Positions 6,378 to 13,025 of a DNA stretch of 31,248 nt are shown one piece after another. The notes below the pieces were generated by a model. That model saw only the letters and a program-made list of their open reading frames with translations. It had not been told where the DNA came from and did not search any database. Within the stretch, counting starts at the first letter, position 1. Each line of letters begins with the position of its first letter. The DNA is taken from positions 1 to 31,248 of the forward strand of contig JASLBU010000027.1 of NCBI GenBank assembly GCA_030146365.1. Direction: 5' to 3'. The position numbers and the translations under genes were made by a program. The DNA comes from Candidatus Limnocylindria bacterium. Its GTDB lineage: Bacteria; Chloroflexota; Limnocylindria; QHBO01.

Positions 6378-6827
6378 ATGACTGACACACTGCCAGCCGG
6401 CAAGCACATCCTGGTGATCGACGACACCCAGGAAATCCTCGAGCTCTTCCGCGAGATCATCGAGGGCATGGGGCACCGCGCATCGGCGACCACTTATGCC
6501 CCCGACGATCTTGCCGAGGTGACCGCGATCGGACCCGACCTTGTGATCCTGGATCTGGTGATCGGCGGCGAGAAGGTGGGCTGGCAGCTCGCCCAGAAGC
6601 TGCGGATGTCGCGGGAAACCGAGCACATCCCGGTCATCATCTGCACGGCTGCCACCGACGCCGTCCGCGAGCAGGAGGGCTGGCTGGTCACCCATGCGAT
6701 GAAGATCGTCCTCAAGCCGTTCACGATCGACGACATCGAGCGAGCGGTCAACAAGGCACTCAAGCTGCCCGAGCTGGTGAGCGGGAGTCATAGGGACGAC
6801 CAACCGGTGTCCGGGGAGGCGTCGTGA
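6378..6827 (+). CDS. Stand-alone response regulator receiver protein
   Basis: 149 aa from ATG 6378, with GCGAGG upstream; an in-frame upstream extension to 6270 is not protein-like. A complete CheY-like receiver fills the chain: acidic pair Asp15-Asp16 in ILVIDDTQE, phospho-acceptor Asp59 in LVILDLVIGG, Thr90 in VIICTAAT and Lys113 in VLKPF. No output domain follows, only a short polar tail, so it probably acts by protein-protein contact as in CheY or Spo0F-type relays. No histidine kinase is in the window. The stop codon overlaps the GTG of the next small gene, implying coupled translation. Confidence 0.9.
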   Translation: MTDTLPAGKHILVIDDTQEILELFREIIEGMGHRASATTYAPDDLAEVTAIGPDLVILDLVIGGEKVGWQLAQKLRMSRETEHIPVIICTAATDAVREQEGWLVTHAMKIVLKPFTIDDIERAVNKALKLPELVSGSHRDDQPVSGEAS

Positions 6828-7000
6828 CGGAGAAGCGCTGGACCCACGACCCCCGGGATCGTGAGCCGTCCAAGGCCGCCGACCGCTCGCTGCCGAATCC
6901 CCGCGACGCAGAGGGCCGACCGCTCGTGATGTGCCCTCACGGTCACGTCAATCAACAGGGCGACCTTTGCCCAACCTGTGATGGGCAACATCCCGGCTGA
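6824..7000 (+). CDS. 58-aa zinc-ribbon-like microprotein coupled to the response regulator
   Basis: GTG 6824 overlaps the response-regulator stop (GTGA) and has a strong GGGGAGG site at 6813-6819, four bases upstream. The first 34 residues are polar and charged (MTEKRWTHDPRDREP). The C-terminal third has CPHGH...CPTC, two CxxH/CxxC half-sites about 11 residues apart, which would suit a single zinc ion. I do not recognise a family. The strong ribosome binding site and overlap argue that it is real, and the arrangement suggests it works with the receiver protein. Confidence 0.65.
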   Translation: MTEKRWTHDPRDREPSKAADRSLPNPRDAEGRPLVMCPHGHVNQQGDLCPTCDGQHPG

Positions 7001-7076
7001 CTGTGCCTCTCCCGTTGTTTGGAGTTGGGTCCAAGTTTTGCATGTCGACGCCGAAGATCCGCATCGGCGAAAGCGC

Positions 7077-7340
7077 ATGGCGACACAGCTCTGGCTCAGG
7101 GAAGGTGACGAGGACGTATGGCATCGCCTGACCCGCCGCATCGACTCGGCGCGCTGGCAGGCCGCCTGCGGGTGGGAGATGTCCGCCATGCATGGCTACC
7201 TGTGGCCGCAGAAACTCGGTGAGGCCGGCCCGCTTGCGGCGGAGCGCTGCAACGACTGCGTGGGCGGCGTGACCACTCCTGTGGATGAGGGCCGAGACGC
7301 GGACAACCTGGCAGAGCGCTCAATGCACGGCGCCGGCTAA
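7077..7340 (+). CDS. Small Cys-containing hypothetical protein (possible zinc-binding)
   Basis: 87 aa from ATG 7077. The central part reads ARWQAACGWEMSAMHGYLWP then AERCNDCVGG. A CGW followed about 25 residues later by a CxxC is a pattern I associate with small soil-bacterial proteins of unknown role that probably hold zinc. The N-terminus has a strand-like TQLWLREGDEDVWHRL. Ribosome binding site is weak (GGCGAAAGC). It follows the zinc-ribbon microprotein by 76 bases on the same strand. Confidence 0.5.
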   Translation: MATQLWLREGDEDVWHRLTRRIDSARWQAACGWEMSAMHGYLWPQKLGEAGPLAAERCNDCVGGVTTPVDEGRDADNLAERSMHGAG

Positions 7341-7449
7341 CCCCCGGGGGCCGTTGCGCTAGCTGTTCGGCAGGGTACGCCCGTTGCTACCAGCGTTGCT
7401 ATAGAAACAGCGAACGCGGCCGCATCGGGCCGGATTCGTGCTCGGTTTG

Positions 7450-7523
7450 TGGAGGCGACGACGGGAATCGAACCCGTGTACGCGGTTTTGCAGACCGCTC
7501 CCTGGCCACTCGGGCACGTCGCC
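7450..7523 (-). tRNA. tRNA-Cys (anticodon GCA)
   Basis: Acceptor GGCGACG/CGTCGCC, anticodon loop TCTGCAAAA containing GCA, T-loop GGTTCGATTCC, discriminator U, CCA encoded at 7452-7450. It is 15 bases downstream of tRNA-Gln on the same strand and probably co-transcribed. Confidence 0.97.
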
Positions 7524-7538
7524 ACCGACATCAACGGC

Positions 7539-7612
7539 TGGCTGCCCCGCGAGGATTCGAACCTCGGTTAACGGATCCAAAGTCCGCTGTCCTACCGCTA
7601 GACGACGGGGCA
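7539..7612 (-). tRNA. tRNA-Gln (anticodon UUG)
   Basis: Acceptor TGCCCCG/CGGGGCA, D-arm GTCTAGCGGTAGGAC, anticodon loop CTTTGGA (UUG), T-loop GGTTCGAATCC, CCA encoded. Confidence 0.97.
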
Positions 7613-7625
7613 TCGCCTCGTCCTC

Positions 7626-7631
7626 ACGCTA
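7626..7631 (-). promoter_or_regulatory. -10 element for tRNA-Gln/tRNA-Cys
   Basis: TAGCGT preceded by CTGC on the minus strand, 13 bases before the mature tRNA-Gln 5' end. Confidence 0.45.
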
Positions 7632-7683
7632 GCAGGTCAGCCGCGAGCATCACCAGCCGCCACTGAGATCAGAGGGGAGAAAG

Positions 7684-7759
7684 TGGAGCGGAAGACGGGA
7701 CTCGAACCCGCGACCCTCACCTTGGCAAGGTGATGCTCTACCAACTGAGCCACTTCCGC
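7684..7759 (-). tRNA. tRNA-Gly (anticodon GCC)
   Basis: Acceptor GCGGAAG/CTTCCGC, D-arm GGCTCAGTTGGTAGAGC, anticodon loop TTGCCAA (GCC), T-loop GGTTCGAGTCC, CCA encoded. Confidence 0.97.
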
Positions 7760-7775
7760 CCGCTGTTCGCCCCGC

Positions 7776-7781
7776 ATGATA
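7776..7781 (-). promoter_or_regulatory. -10 element for tRNA-Gly
   Basis: TATCAT preceded by GCGG on the minus strand, 16 bases before the tRNA-Gly 5' end and downstream of tRNA-Phe, so tRNA-Gly may have its own promoter. Confidence 0.45.
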
Positions 7782-7790
7782 CCGCGTTCA

Positions 7791-7866
7791 TGGTGCCGAG
7801 GGTCAGATTCGAACTGACGACACCCGCCTCTTCAGGGCGGTGCTCTACCAACTGAGCTACCTCGGC
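7791..7866 (-). tRNA. tRNA-Phe (anticodon GAA)
   Basis: Acceptor GCCGAGG/CCTCGGC, D-arm AGCTCAGTTGGTAGAGC, anticodon loop CTGAAGA (GAA), T-loop AGTTCGAATCT, CCA encoded. A possible -10 (TATCCT preceded by GG) lies at 7925-7930 on the minus strand. Confidence 0.97.
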
Positions 7867-8016
7867 GCCGATCGTGGCTGATGCCATCTCAGCATTCCGC
7901 GCGTCTCCGCATCGGGCGGTCGCAAGGATACCGACGCCGCCGAAGGGTCGCAACCGATAGCCACCGCGTCACCGACCGAGAACGCCCGAAGAGCTGGTGC
8001 TGCAACGGCGGCGGGC

Positions 8017-8592
8017 CTAGGACCGCAGATCAACCTCCGGGACCGCAGCGTCGGATTCGGCAATCTGGAAGTAGTCACGTTCGCGGAAGCCGAACATGCC
8101 CGCCAACAGAACGTTCGGGAACGTCTGAATCGCCGTGTTGAACTCCCGAACCGTGCTGTTGTAGTGCTGCCGGCTGAAGCCGATCTGGTTCTCCGTCGTC
8201 GTCAGCTCCTCCTGCAGCTGCATCACGTTCTCGTTCGCACGAAGCTCGGGGTAGTTTTCGACCAGAGCGAACAGCTGCCGAAGCGCGCCGGTCAGGAAGT
8301 TCTCGGCCTGCGCGGCCTGGGGAGCATTGCCGGGTCCCCGCTCCGTGGCGCTGACCGCGGCGCCTCGAGCCTCGATGACCCGGGCGAGCGTCTCCTGCTC
8401 GAAGTCCATGTAGCCCTTGACCGCGTTCACGAGGTTTGGGATGAGATCGTGCCGCCGCTTGAGTTGCACGCTGATCTGGTTCCACGCTTCGTCGACCATG
8501 TTGCGCAGCCGGACGAGAGCGTTGTAGGTGAAGATCAGGAAGACGGCGAGCAACGCGATCGCCCCCAGGACGATCCAGCCCCAGAGTGGCAT
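8017..8592 (-). CDS. LemA family membrane-anchored protein
   Basis: 191 aa, the usual LemA size. One N-terminal membrane helix (about 4-23, WGWIVLGAIALLAVFLIFTY) is followed by the LemA hallmark segment YNALVRLRNMVDEAWNQISV and then QLKRRHDLIPNLVNAVKGY. The rest is helical (EELTTTENQIGFSRQHYN, FNTAIQTFPNVLLAGMFGF). LemA proteins have an extracytoplasmic helical bundle and an uncertain function, often linked to membrane proteases or lipoproteins, which are absent here. AGGGACC precedes the ATG. Confidence 0.95.
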   Translation of the reverse strand: MPLWGWIVLGAIALLAVFLIFTYNALVRLRNMVDEAWNQISVQLKRRHDLIPNLVNAVKGYMDFEQETLARVIEARGAAVSATERGPGNAPQAAQAENFLTGALRQLFALVENYPELRANENVMQLQEELTTTENQIGFSRQHYNSTVREFNTAIQTFPNVLLAGMFGFRERDYFQIAESDAAVPEVDLRS

Positions 8593-8631
8593 TGGTCCCT
8601 GTGCCTCGCGCTCGGGAGGTTGACGGGCCGA

Positions 8632-8637
8632 ATCCTA
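8632..8637 (-). promoter_or_regulatory. -10 element for the LemA gene
   Basis: TAGGAT preceded by CTGC on the minus strand, about 39 bases before the LemA ATG and just after the DUF1905 stop codon. Confidence 0.45.
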
Positions 8638-8648
8638 GCAGTCCCCGA

Positions 8649-8984
8649 TCAGCGGTCGGGCTGAATCGCCTCTCGCACCGTCATCCTCATCTGCACGGCG
8701 ACGCGGTCGCCGAGCTCGATGTCCTCGGCCGCCCGGACGCGGTCGCGCAGCGGCAGCAGGTAGCCCCCGTGCCGCGGGAACAGCGACGTCGACCACGTCG
8801 TTTCGCCGATGCGGACGGTCGCCGGGATGGCTCCCCAGCCGTACGTCACCAGGCTGGCGACATCCGCGATCTCGCGGCACGTGTCCTCCGGGACCGCCAC
8901 GAAATGAAACGGCGCCGGTCCGCGCCAGTGCACGACCTCCCCTTTGAACTCGAGGTCGATGGAAGGGAGCTCATCACTGAACAT
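8649..8984 (-). CDS. DUF1905 domain protein
   Basis: 111 aa, essentially one DUF1905 domain: FKGEVVHWRGPAPFHFVAVP near the N-terminus, then VTYGWGAIPATVRIG, then TSLFPRHGGYLLPLRDRVR and a C-terminal GDRVAVQMRM. DUF1905 proteins are small beta-barrel-like proteins of unknown biochemical function, sometimes fused to YdeI/OmdA-like domains, which are not present here. It lies 56 bases upstream of the LemA gene on the same strand. Confidence 0.88.
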   Translation of the reverse strand: MFSDELPSIDLEFKGEVVHWRGPAPFHFVAVPEDTCREIADVASLVTYGWGAIPATVRIGETTWSTSLFPRHGGYLLPLRDRVRAAEDIELGDRVAVQMRMTVREAIQPDR

Positions 8985-9047
8985 CGCGGGTTACGGCGTG
9001 TGGAGAGGGAGGCAGTTCATGCCGGTATCGAGGCGCGCATCGGGGCG

Positions 9048-9124
<77 letters not shown>

Positions 9125-9139
9125 GACGGGATGGCCGGC

Positions 9140-9145
9140 ATGGTA
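9140..9145 (-). promoter_or_regulatory. -10 element for tRNA-Val
   Basis: TACCAT preceded by CGGC on the minus strand, 15 bases before the tRNA 5' end. Confidence 0.45.
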
Positions 9146-9289
9146 GCCGACGCGCATCAAGCGCACCGCCGGCACCGCCTCACTGCCGGGCCGCGCTCGG
9201 ACGATGGCGTTCCGCCGGTCGCCGCCCGACGGCGCAAGCATGGCCGTTGGTCCCCCTCACTGCCAACCCGCGGCCTGCGGCCGATGCCC

Positions 9290-9326
9290 GAACACGAAGC
9301 ACGCCGCTCACCCGAGGGGAGCGGCG
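9290..9326 (-). terminator. Terminator-like hairpin after the tRNA-Leu pair
   Basis: On the minus strand CGCCGCTC (9326-9319) and GAGCGGCG (9309-9302) form an 8-bp stem with a 9-base loop, followed by TGCTTCGTGTTC (9301-9290). It lies 24 bases downstream of tRNA-Leu(GAG). Nearly the same stem and tail occur at 22496-22526, which supports a shared terminator type. Confidence 0.55.
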
Positions 9327-9349
9327 CATCGGTCGAGACGGAGTCAAGA

Positions 9350-9434
9350 TGGTGCCCAGGCCGGGACTTGAACCCGGATGAGTTGCCTCATACGCCCCTC
9401 AAACGTACGCGTATACCAATTCCGCCACCTGGGC
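9350..9434 (-). tRNA. tRNA-Leu (anticodon GAG)
   Basis: Acceptor GCCCAGG/CCTGGGC, class II variable arm, anticodon loop TTGAGGG (GAG) on a stem closed by a U-G pair, T-loop GGTTCAAGTCC, CCA encoded. It lies 18 bases after tRNA-Leu(CAG) on the same strand. Confidence 0.96.
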
Positions 9435-9452
9435 CCGGAGCCGAGTCAGAAG

Positions 9453-9539
9453 TGGTACCGAGGGAGGGACTTGAACCCACACGACCTTGCGGTCACTAGG
9501 TCCTGAACCTAGCGCGTCTGCCTATTCCGCCACCTCGGC
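9453..9539 (-). tRNA. tRNA-Leu (anticodon CAG)
   Basis: Acceptor GCCGAGG/CCTCGGT (G-U first pair, as in tRNA-Leu UAA), anticodon stem CTAGG/CCTAG with loop TTCAGGA (CAG), long variable arm, T-loop GGTTCAAGTCC, CCA encoded. Confidence 0.97.
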
Positions 9540-9577
9540 ACGACCTCACCGGAGACGTCCCCGGCTCGGCGGCGCCG

Positions 9578-9583
9578 ATGATA
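9578..9583 (-). promoter_or_regulatory. -10 element for the tRNA-Leu pair
   Basis: TATCAT preceded by GTGC on the minus strand, between the secG stop codon and tRNA-Leu(CAG); the predicted start is about 32 bases before the tRNA. Confidence 0.5.
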
Positions 9584-9598
9584 GCACGGGCCTGCGGC

Positions 9599-9820
9599 TC
9601 AGGCGAAGTCGAGCAGGTTGAGCAGGCTGAAGGCGACGAAGAGGACGGCGAGGACGATGGTCAGGCGGAACAGCGTGCGTTCGATGCCGCGCCGGCTGCG
9701 ATAGGCGGTCACCTCGCCGCCGAAGGCGCCGCCGAGGCCGGTCCCGCGCTGCTGCAGCAGGATCGAGGCGATGAGCGAGATCGCGAGAATCATCTGGGCG
9801 AGAAGGAGGGCGGTCTGCAT
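9599..9820 (-). CDS. secG: SecG, preprotein translocase subunit
   Basis: 73 aa. Two membrane helices: about 4-22 (ALLLAQMILAISLIASILL) and 51-70 (FRLTIVLAVLFVAFSLLN), joined by a Gly-rich loop QQRGTGLGGAFGG, which is diagnostic for SecG. It stimulates SecYEG-mediated export. It follows gpmI by 39 bases. A TATCCT at 9830-9835 lies so close to the ATG that a separate message would have almost no leader. Other Sec genes in the window are secD and secF. Confidence 0.95.
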   Translation of the reverse strand: MQTALLLAQMILAISLIASILLQQRGTGLGGAFGGEVTAYRSRRGIERTLFRLTIVLAVLFVAFSLLNLLDFA

Positions 9821-9829
9821 GTCCGGCGC

Positions 9830-9835
9830 AGGATA
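9830..9835 (-). promoter_or_regulatory. -10 element just before secG
   Basis: TATCCT preceded by CTGG on the minus strand. Nine bases separate it from the secG ATG, so transcription would start 2-4 bases before the start codon. Confidence 0.4.
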
Positions 9836-9859
9836 CCAGAGGGTCCCCGCGGGGTCCGT

Positions 9860-11395
9860 TCAGCCGTTCGGCGCGCTCGCGGGCCGGAGAAGACTGGTGC
9901 CGGTCATCTCCGGGCCTGGCGGGATCTCGAGCAGGTCGCACAGGGTCGGGGCGACATCGGCCAGGATGCCATCCCGCAGCCTGGCGGACCGATATGCCTC
10001 CCCCACCACGACGATCGGGACCGGCGAGGTGGTGTGCTTCGTCTGCGGGTTCCCCTGCGCGTCGCGCATCTCCTCGATGTTCCCGTGGTCGGCGGTGATG
10101 ACGAGGACCGAGCGCGTGCCGAGCGCCGCGCGGGCCAGTCGCCCGATGCACGCGTCGATGACCTCGGCGGCTCGGACCGCGGCGTCCCAGATGCCGGTGT
10201 GACCGACCATGTCCGGGTTCGCATAGTTCGCGACGATGAAGTCGTAGTTCCCGCCCTCGATCGCTTCCATCAGCCGGTTGGTGATCGGCCCCGCGCTCAT
10301 CTCCGGGGCCAGGTCGTACGTCGCCACCTCGCGGTTGGATGGCACGAGAACGCGCTCCTCACCCCGGAACGGCTCCTCGACGCCGCCGTTGAAGAAGTAG
10401 GTGACGTGGGCGTACTTCTCAGTCTCGCCGACGTGGAGCTGCCGCTTCCGGTGGCGCGCCAGGTGCGCGGCTAGGGAGTCGATGATGAGCGGCGGGAACG
10501 CGATCCGCACCGGCAGCTCGTCCGGCGCCTGGTACTCGGTGAGGGTCGACATCGGCACGGCCGGCATCGCGCCGCGGTCGAAGGCATCGAACTCGGTGAG
10601 CGTCAGCGCCTGGGTGAGCTGGCGCGCGCGATCGGCTCGGAAGTTGAGATGCACGACTGCGTCGGGCGCTGCGAGCGGCGCCGCCCCTGGTAGCACGGTT
10701 GGTCGGATGAACTCGTCGCTCTCACCACGTGCGTAGGCAGCCGCGATGGCGGCACCTGGGTCCGCCGCCATCAGCCCCGTGCCGTGGACGATCGCGTCGA
10801 AGGCAAGCTTCGTTCGCTCCCACCGATGGTCGCGGTCCATGGCATAGAAGCGGCCGCTCACCGTGGCAACCGTCGCACGGCCCGCGGCAGCCGCCTCGAG
10901 TGCCGGCACGAAGGCATCCGCGGAGCGGGGCGGCGTGTCACGGCCGTCGGTGAAGGCGTGGAACAGCACTCGATCGGCGGGCAGGCCGGATCGATGTGCC
11001 AGCTCCACCATGGCGAGAATGTGCTCGTCGACGGCGTGGATTCCTCCCGGTCCGACGAGGCCCATGAGGTGGAGGCGTCCGCCGCGAGCCGCCACCTCCC
11101 GGCAGGTGGAGGCGAGGACGTCGTTCGTGAAGAACGATCCGTCGGCGACGGCCGCGTTGATGCGTGGCAGGTCCTGGAGCACGCGGAAGCCGGCCCCGAT
11201 GTTCAGGTGACCCACCTCCGAGTTGCCCATCTGCCCGGGAGGAAGCCCCACGTCCTCGCCCGCAGCACCGAGCCGGGCATCGGGATACTCCTCCAGCAGC
11301 CGTCGCCAGTTCCACATCCCGGCCGTGAGGAGCGCGTTGCGGTCCGGGTCCTCGTTCAGGCCGAAGCCGTCGAGAACGACGAGGATGACGGTCAC
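9860..11395 (-). CDS. gpmI: 2,3-bisphosphoglycerate-independent phosphoglycerate mutase
   Basis: 511 aa from GTG 11395, the usual length. Interconverts 3- and 2-phosphoglycerate in glycolysis/gluconeogenesis using two Mn ions and a phosphoserine. Seen: metal Asp9 in VVLDGFG, catalytic Ser59 in QMGNSEVGHLNIGAG, TDGRDTPP, the phosphate-binding LNFRADRARQ, YANPDMVGHTG and ADHGN near the C-terminus. The GTG overlaps the tpiA stop by four bases (GTGA), so translation is probably coupled. The frame is open further upstream through tpiA, but that part is a shadow of tpiA. Confidence 0.97.
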   Translation of the reverse strand: MTVILVVLDGFGLNEDPDRNALLTAGMWNWRRLLEEYPDARLGAAGEDVGLPPGQMGNSEVGHLNIGAGFRVLQDLPRINAAVADGSFFTNDVLASTCREVAARGGRLHLMGLVGPGGIHAVDEHILAMVELAHRSGLPADRVLFHAFTDGRDTPPRSADAFVPALEAAAAGRATVATVSGRFYAMDRDHRWERTKLAFDAIVHGTGLMAADPGAAIAAAYARGESDEFIRPTVLPGAAPLAAPDAVVHLNFRADRARQLTQALTLTEFDAFDRGAMPAVPMSTLTEYQAPDELPVRIAFPPLIIDSLAAHLARHRKRQLHVGETEKYAHVTYFFNGGVEEPFRGEERVLVPSNREVATYDLAPEMSAGPITNRLMEAIEGGNYDFIVANYANPDMVGHTGIWDAAVRAAEVIDACIGRLARAALGTRSVLVITADHGNIEEMRDAQGNPQTKHTTSPVPIVVVGEAYRSARLRDGILADVAPTLCDLLEIPPGPEMTGTSLLRPASAPNG

Positions 11396-12171
11396 CCGAC
11401 GCGATCCGACCGGACCGCATCCGCGGCCGCGCGCAGGATGCCGGCGAAGCTCTCCGGCTGCAGGGATGCCCCGCCCACCAGCGCACCGTCGATGTCCGGC
11501 TGGCCGAAGTACTCCCCGGCGTTGCCCGGCGTGACGCTTCCGCCGTACTGGATGGGCACCTCCTCCGCCCCCTCGGGGTCGACATCCCGGAGGATGGCTC
11601 GGATCTGAGCCGCCACTCCCTGGGCGTCGTTCCCCGTGGCCGCGTCGCCGGTGCCGATGGCCCACACCGGCTCGTACGCGACGACGAGCCCGGACTCCCC
11701 GATCCGGTCCAGCCGCGCGACGGCCGCGCGGACCTGCCGATCGATGACCGCCTCCGTCGCCCCGGCGCGCCGCTCCTCCGCGCGCTCTCCCACGGCGGCG
11801 ATCGGCCGCAGCCCGTGCGCGACCGCCGAAGCCACCTTGCGTCCCACTCCCTCGTCGGTCTCGTTGTCGTACTGGCGTCGCTCGCTGTGCCCCACGATCA
11901 CGTACTGCGCCAGTCCGGCGAGCATGACGGGGCTCGTCTCGCCGGTGAACGCGCCACGCTCCTCGAAGTGCATCGTCTGTGCGCCGACCACGAGGGGTCC
12001 GCCGTGGAGCACGCGGCTGACCGACGCCAGCCAGATCGTGGGCGGACACACGACGGTCGTGACCGCGGGATGCGTTTCTGCCGCCGTGCGAACGGCCGTC
12101 GCCAGCTCGGTGGCCTCGGCAGCGGTTGGCGGGTTCATCTTCCAGTTGCCGGCGATGACCGGGGTCCGCAT
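11392..12171 (-). CDS. tpiA: Triosephosphate isomerase
   Basis: 259 aa. Interconverts dihydroxyacetone phosphate and glyceraldehyde 3-phosphate. Seen: GNWKMN with Lys11, GAQTMHFEERGAFTGETS, catalytic His95 in IVGHSERR, catalytic Glu167 in YEPVWAIGTG and phosphate-binding YGGSVTPGN. The normally conserved Cys before VGE is Ala126 here (IAAVGE). It overlaps whiA by one base (TGATG) and gpmI by four. Confidence 0.98.
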   Translation of the reverse strand: MRTPVIAGNWKMNPPTAAEATELATAVRTAAETHPAVTTVVCPPTIWLASVSRVLHGGPLVVGAQTMHFEERGAFTGETSPVMLAGLAQYVIVGHSERRQYDNETDEGVGRKVASAVAHGLRPIAAVGERAEERRAGATEAVIDRQVRAAVARLDRIGESGLVVAYEPVWAIGTGDAATGNDAQGVAAQIRAILRDVDPEGAEEVPIQYGGSVTPGNAGEYFGQPDIDGALVGGASLQPESFAGILRAAADAVRSDRVG

Positions 12172-13019
12172 CAGCTCTCCTCGTCGCTGGCCAGCTCGAC
12201 GAGCCGCCGGAGCCGGTGGTTGACGGCGGACCGGCTCACGCCGAGCGCCGCGGCAAGGGTATCGAGATCCGCGTCCGGCATGCGGCGTCGCAGCGCCGCC
12301 GCTTCGCGCAGCCCCACCCCCAGACTGGCGAGCGTTCCCTCTGCCTCCAACCGGGCGATGGCTGCAAGCTGGCGGTCGGCGGCCCGCACCGTCCTGTCGA
12401 GATTCGCCTCCTCGGCGTTCAGGAGCCGGTTGAGCCGTGCCCGCACGTCCCGCCCCACCCGATGCGTCTCCAGCTCGAGCACCCCGCGGTTGGCTCCGAC
12501 CGACCGCAGCAGCGCTCCGATCTGCTCCTGGCCCTTGAGGTAGACGACATGCCGGCCGCGGCGCACGCCGGTGAGCGCGTGAATCTCCTCCTGCGCGAGC
12601 GTCGCACGGACGACGTCGGCAGCGCGGCCCTCACGGAGCACGAACTCGACGTGCGGCCCCGACGAGCTGAACGAGATCGATCCACTGGCGAGGAGGACGC
12701 CGCGGAGGAACGACCGCCGATCGTGCGCGGCCGCATCGGCCCACGACCAGCCATCCGGCGCGGCCGGGCCCAGGTCGACGATGAGGTGGTGTCGGGATCG
12801 GTCACCCTGACGCTCCGGGACGGCGGGTCGCGGCGGATCCACGGGGTGCCCGAGGGAGGTCGCGAGATGGACGGCCGTGCGCGCGGTGGCGTGGTCAAGC
12901 GTGCGCAGGACCCCACCCCGGCTCCCGTGCAGGAGCCCGGCGAGCTCTGCACGACGGCAACAGGCGCGCGCCGGGTGAATGCGTGCGAGCTCCCCCTTCA
13001 CTTCACCGGCGAGCAGCAT
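12171..13019 (-). CDS. whiA: WhiA, DNA-binding regulator
   Basis: 282 aa. WhiA proteins combine a degenerate LAGLIDADG-homing-endonuclease fold with a C-terminal helix-turn-helix and act in division, sporulation or chromosome-related regulation in Gram-positive-type bacteria. Seen: EVKGELARI at the start, CCRRAELAGLLHGSRG, RSFLRGVLLASGSIS, the linker LNRLLNAEEANLDRTVRAAD, and the HTH region ending LGVSRSAVNHRLRRLVEL. ATG 13019 fits the usual family N-terminus although no clear ribosome binding site is seen; it lies 6 bases after the yvcK stop. Order rapZ-yvcK-whiA is the classical one. Confidence 0.95.
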   Translation of the reverse strand: MLLAGEVKGELARIHPARACCRRAELAGLLHGSRGGVLRTLDHATARTAVHLATSLGHPVDPPRPAVPERQGDRSRHHLIVDLGPAAPDGWSWADAAAHDRRSFLRGVLLASGSISFSSSGPHVEFVLREGRAADVVRATLAQEEIHALTGVRRGRHVVYLKGQEQIGALLRSVGANRGVLELETHRVGRDVRARLNRLLNAEEANLDRTVRAADRQLAAIARLEAEGTLASLGVGLREAAALRRRMPDADLDTLAAALGVSRSAVNHRLRRLVELASDEES

Positions 13020-13025
13020 CGGTCG

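Noticed and set aside
7337..7613. Minus-strand frames across tRNA-Cys and tRNA-Gln ending in ATLVATG
   Set aside because: They translate tRNA genes. The tail resembles integrase C-termini seen near tRNA genes, but is too short to call an integrase remnant.
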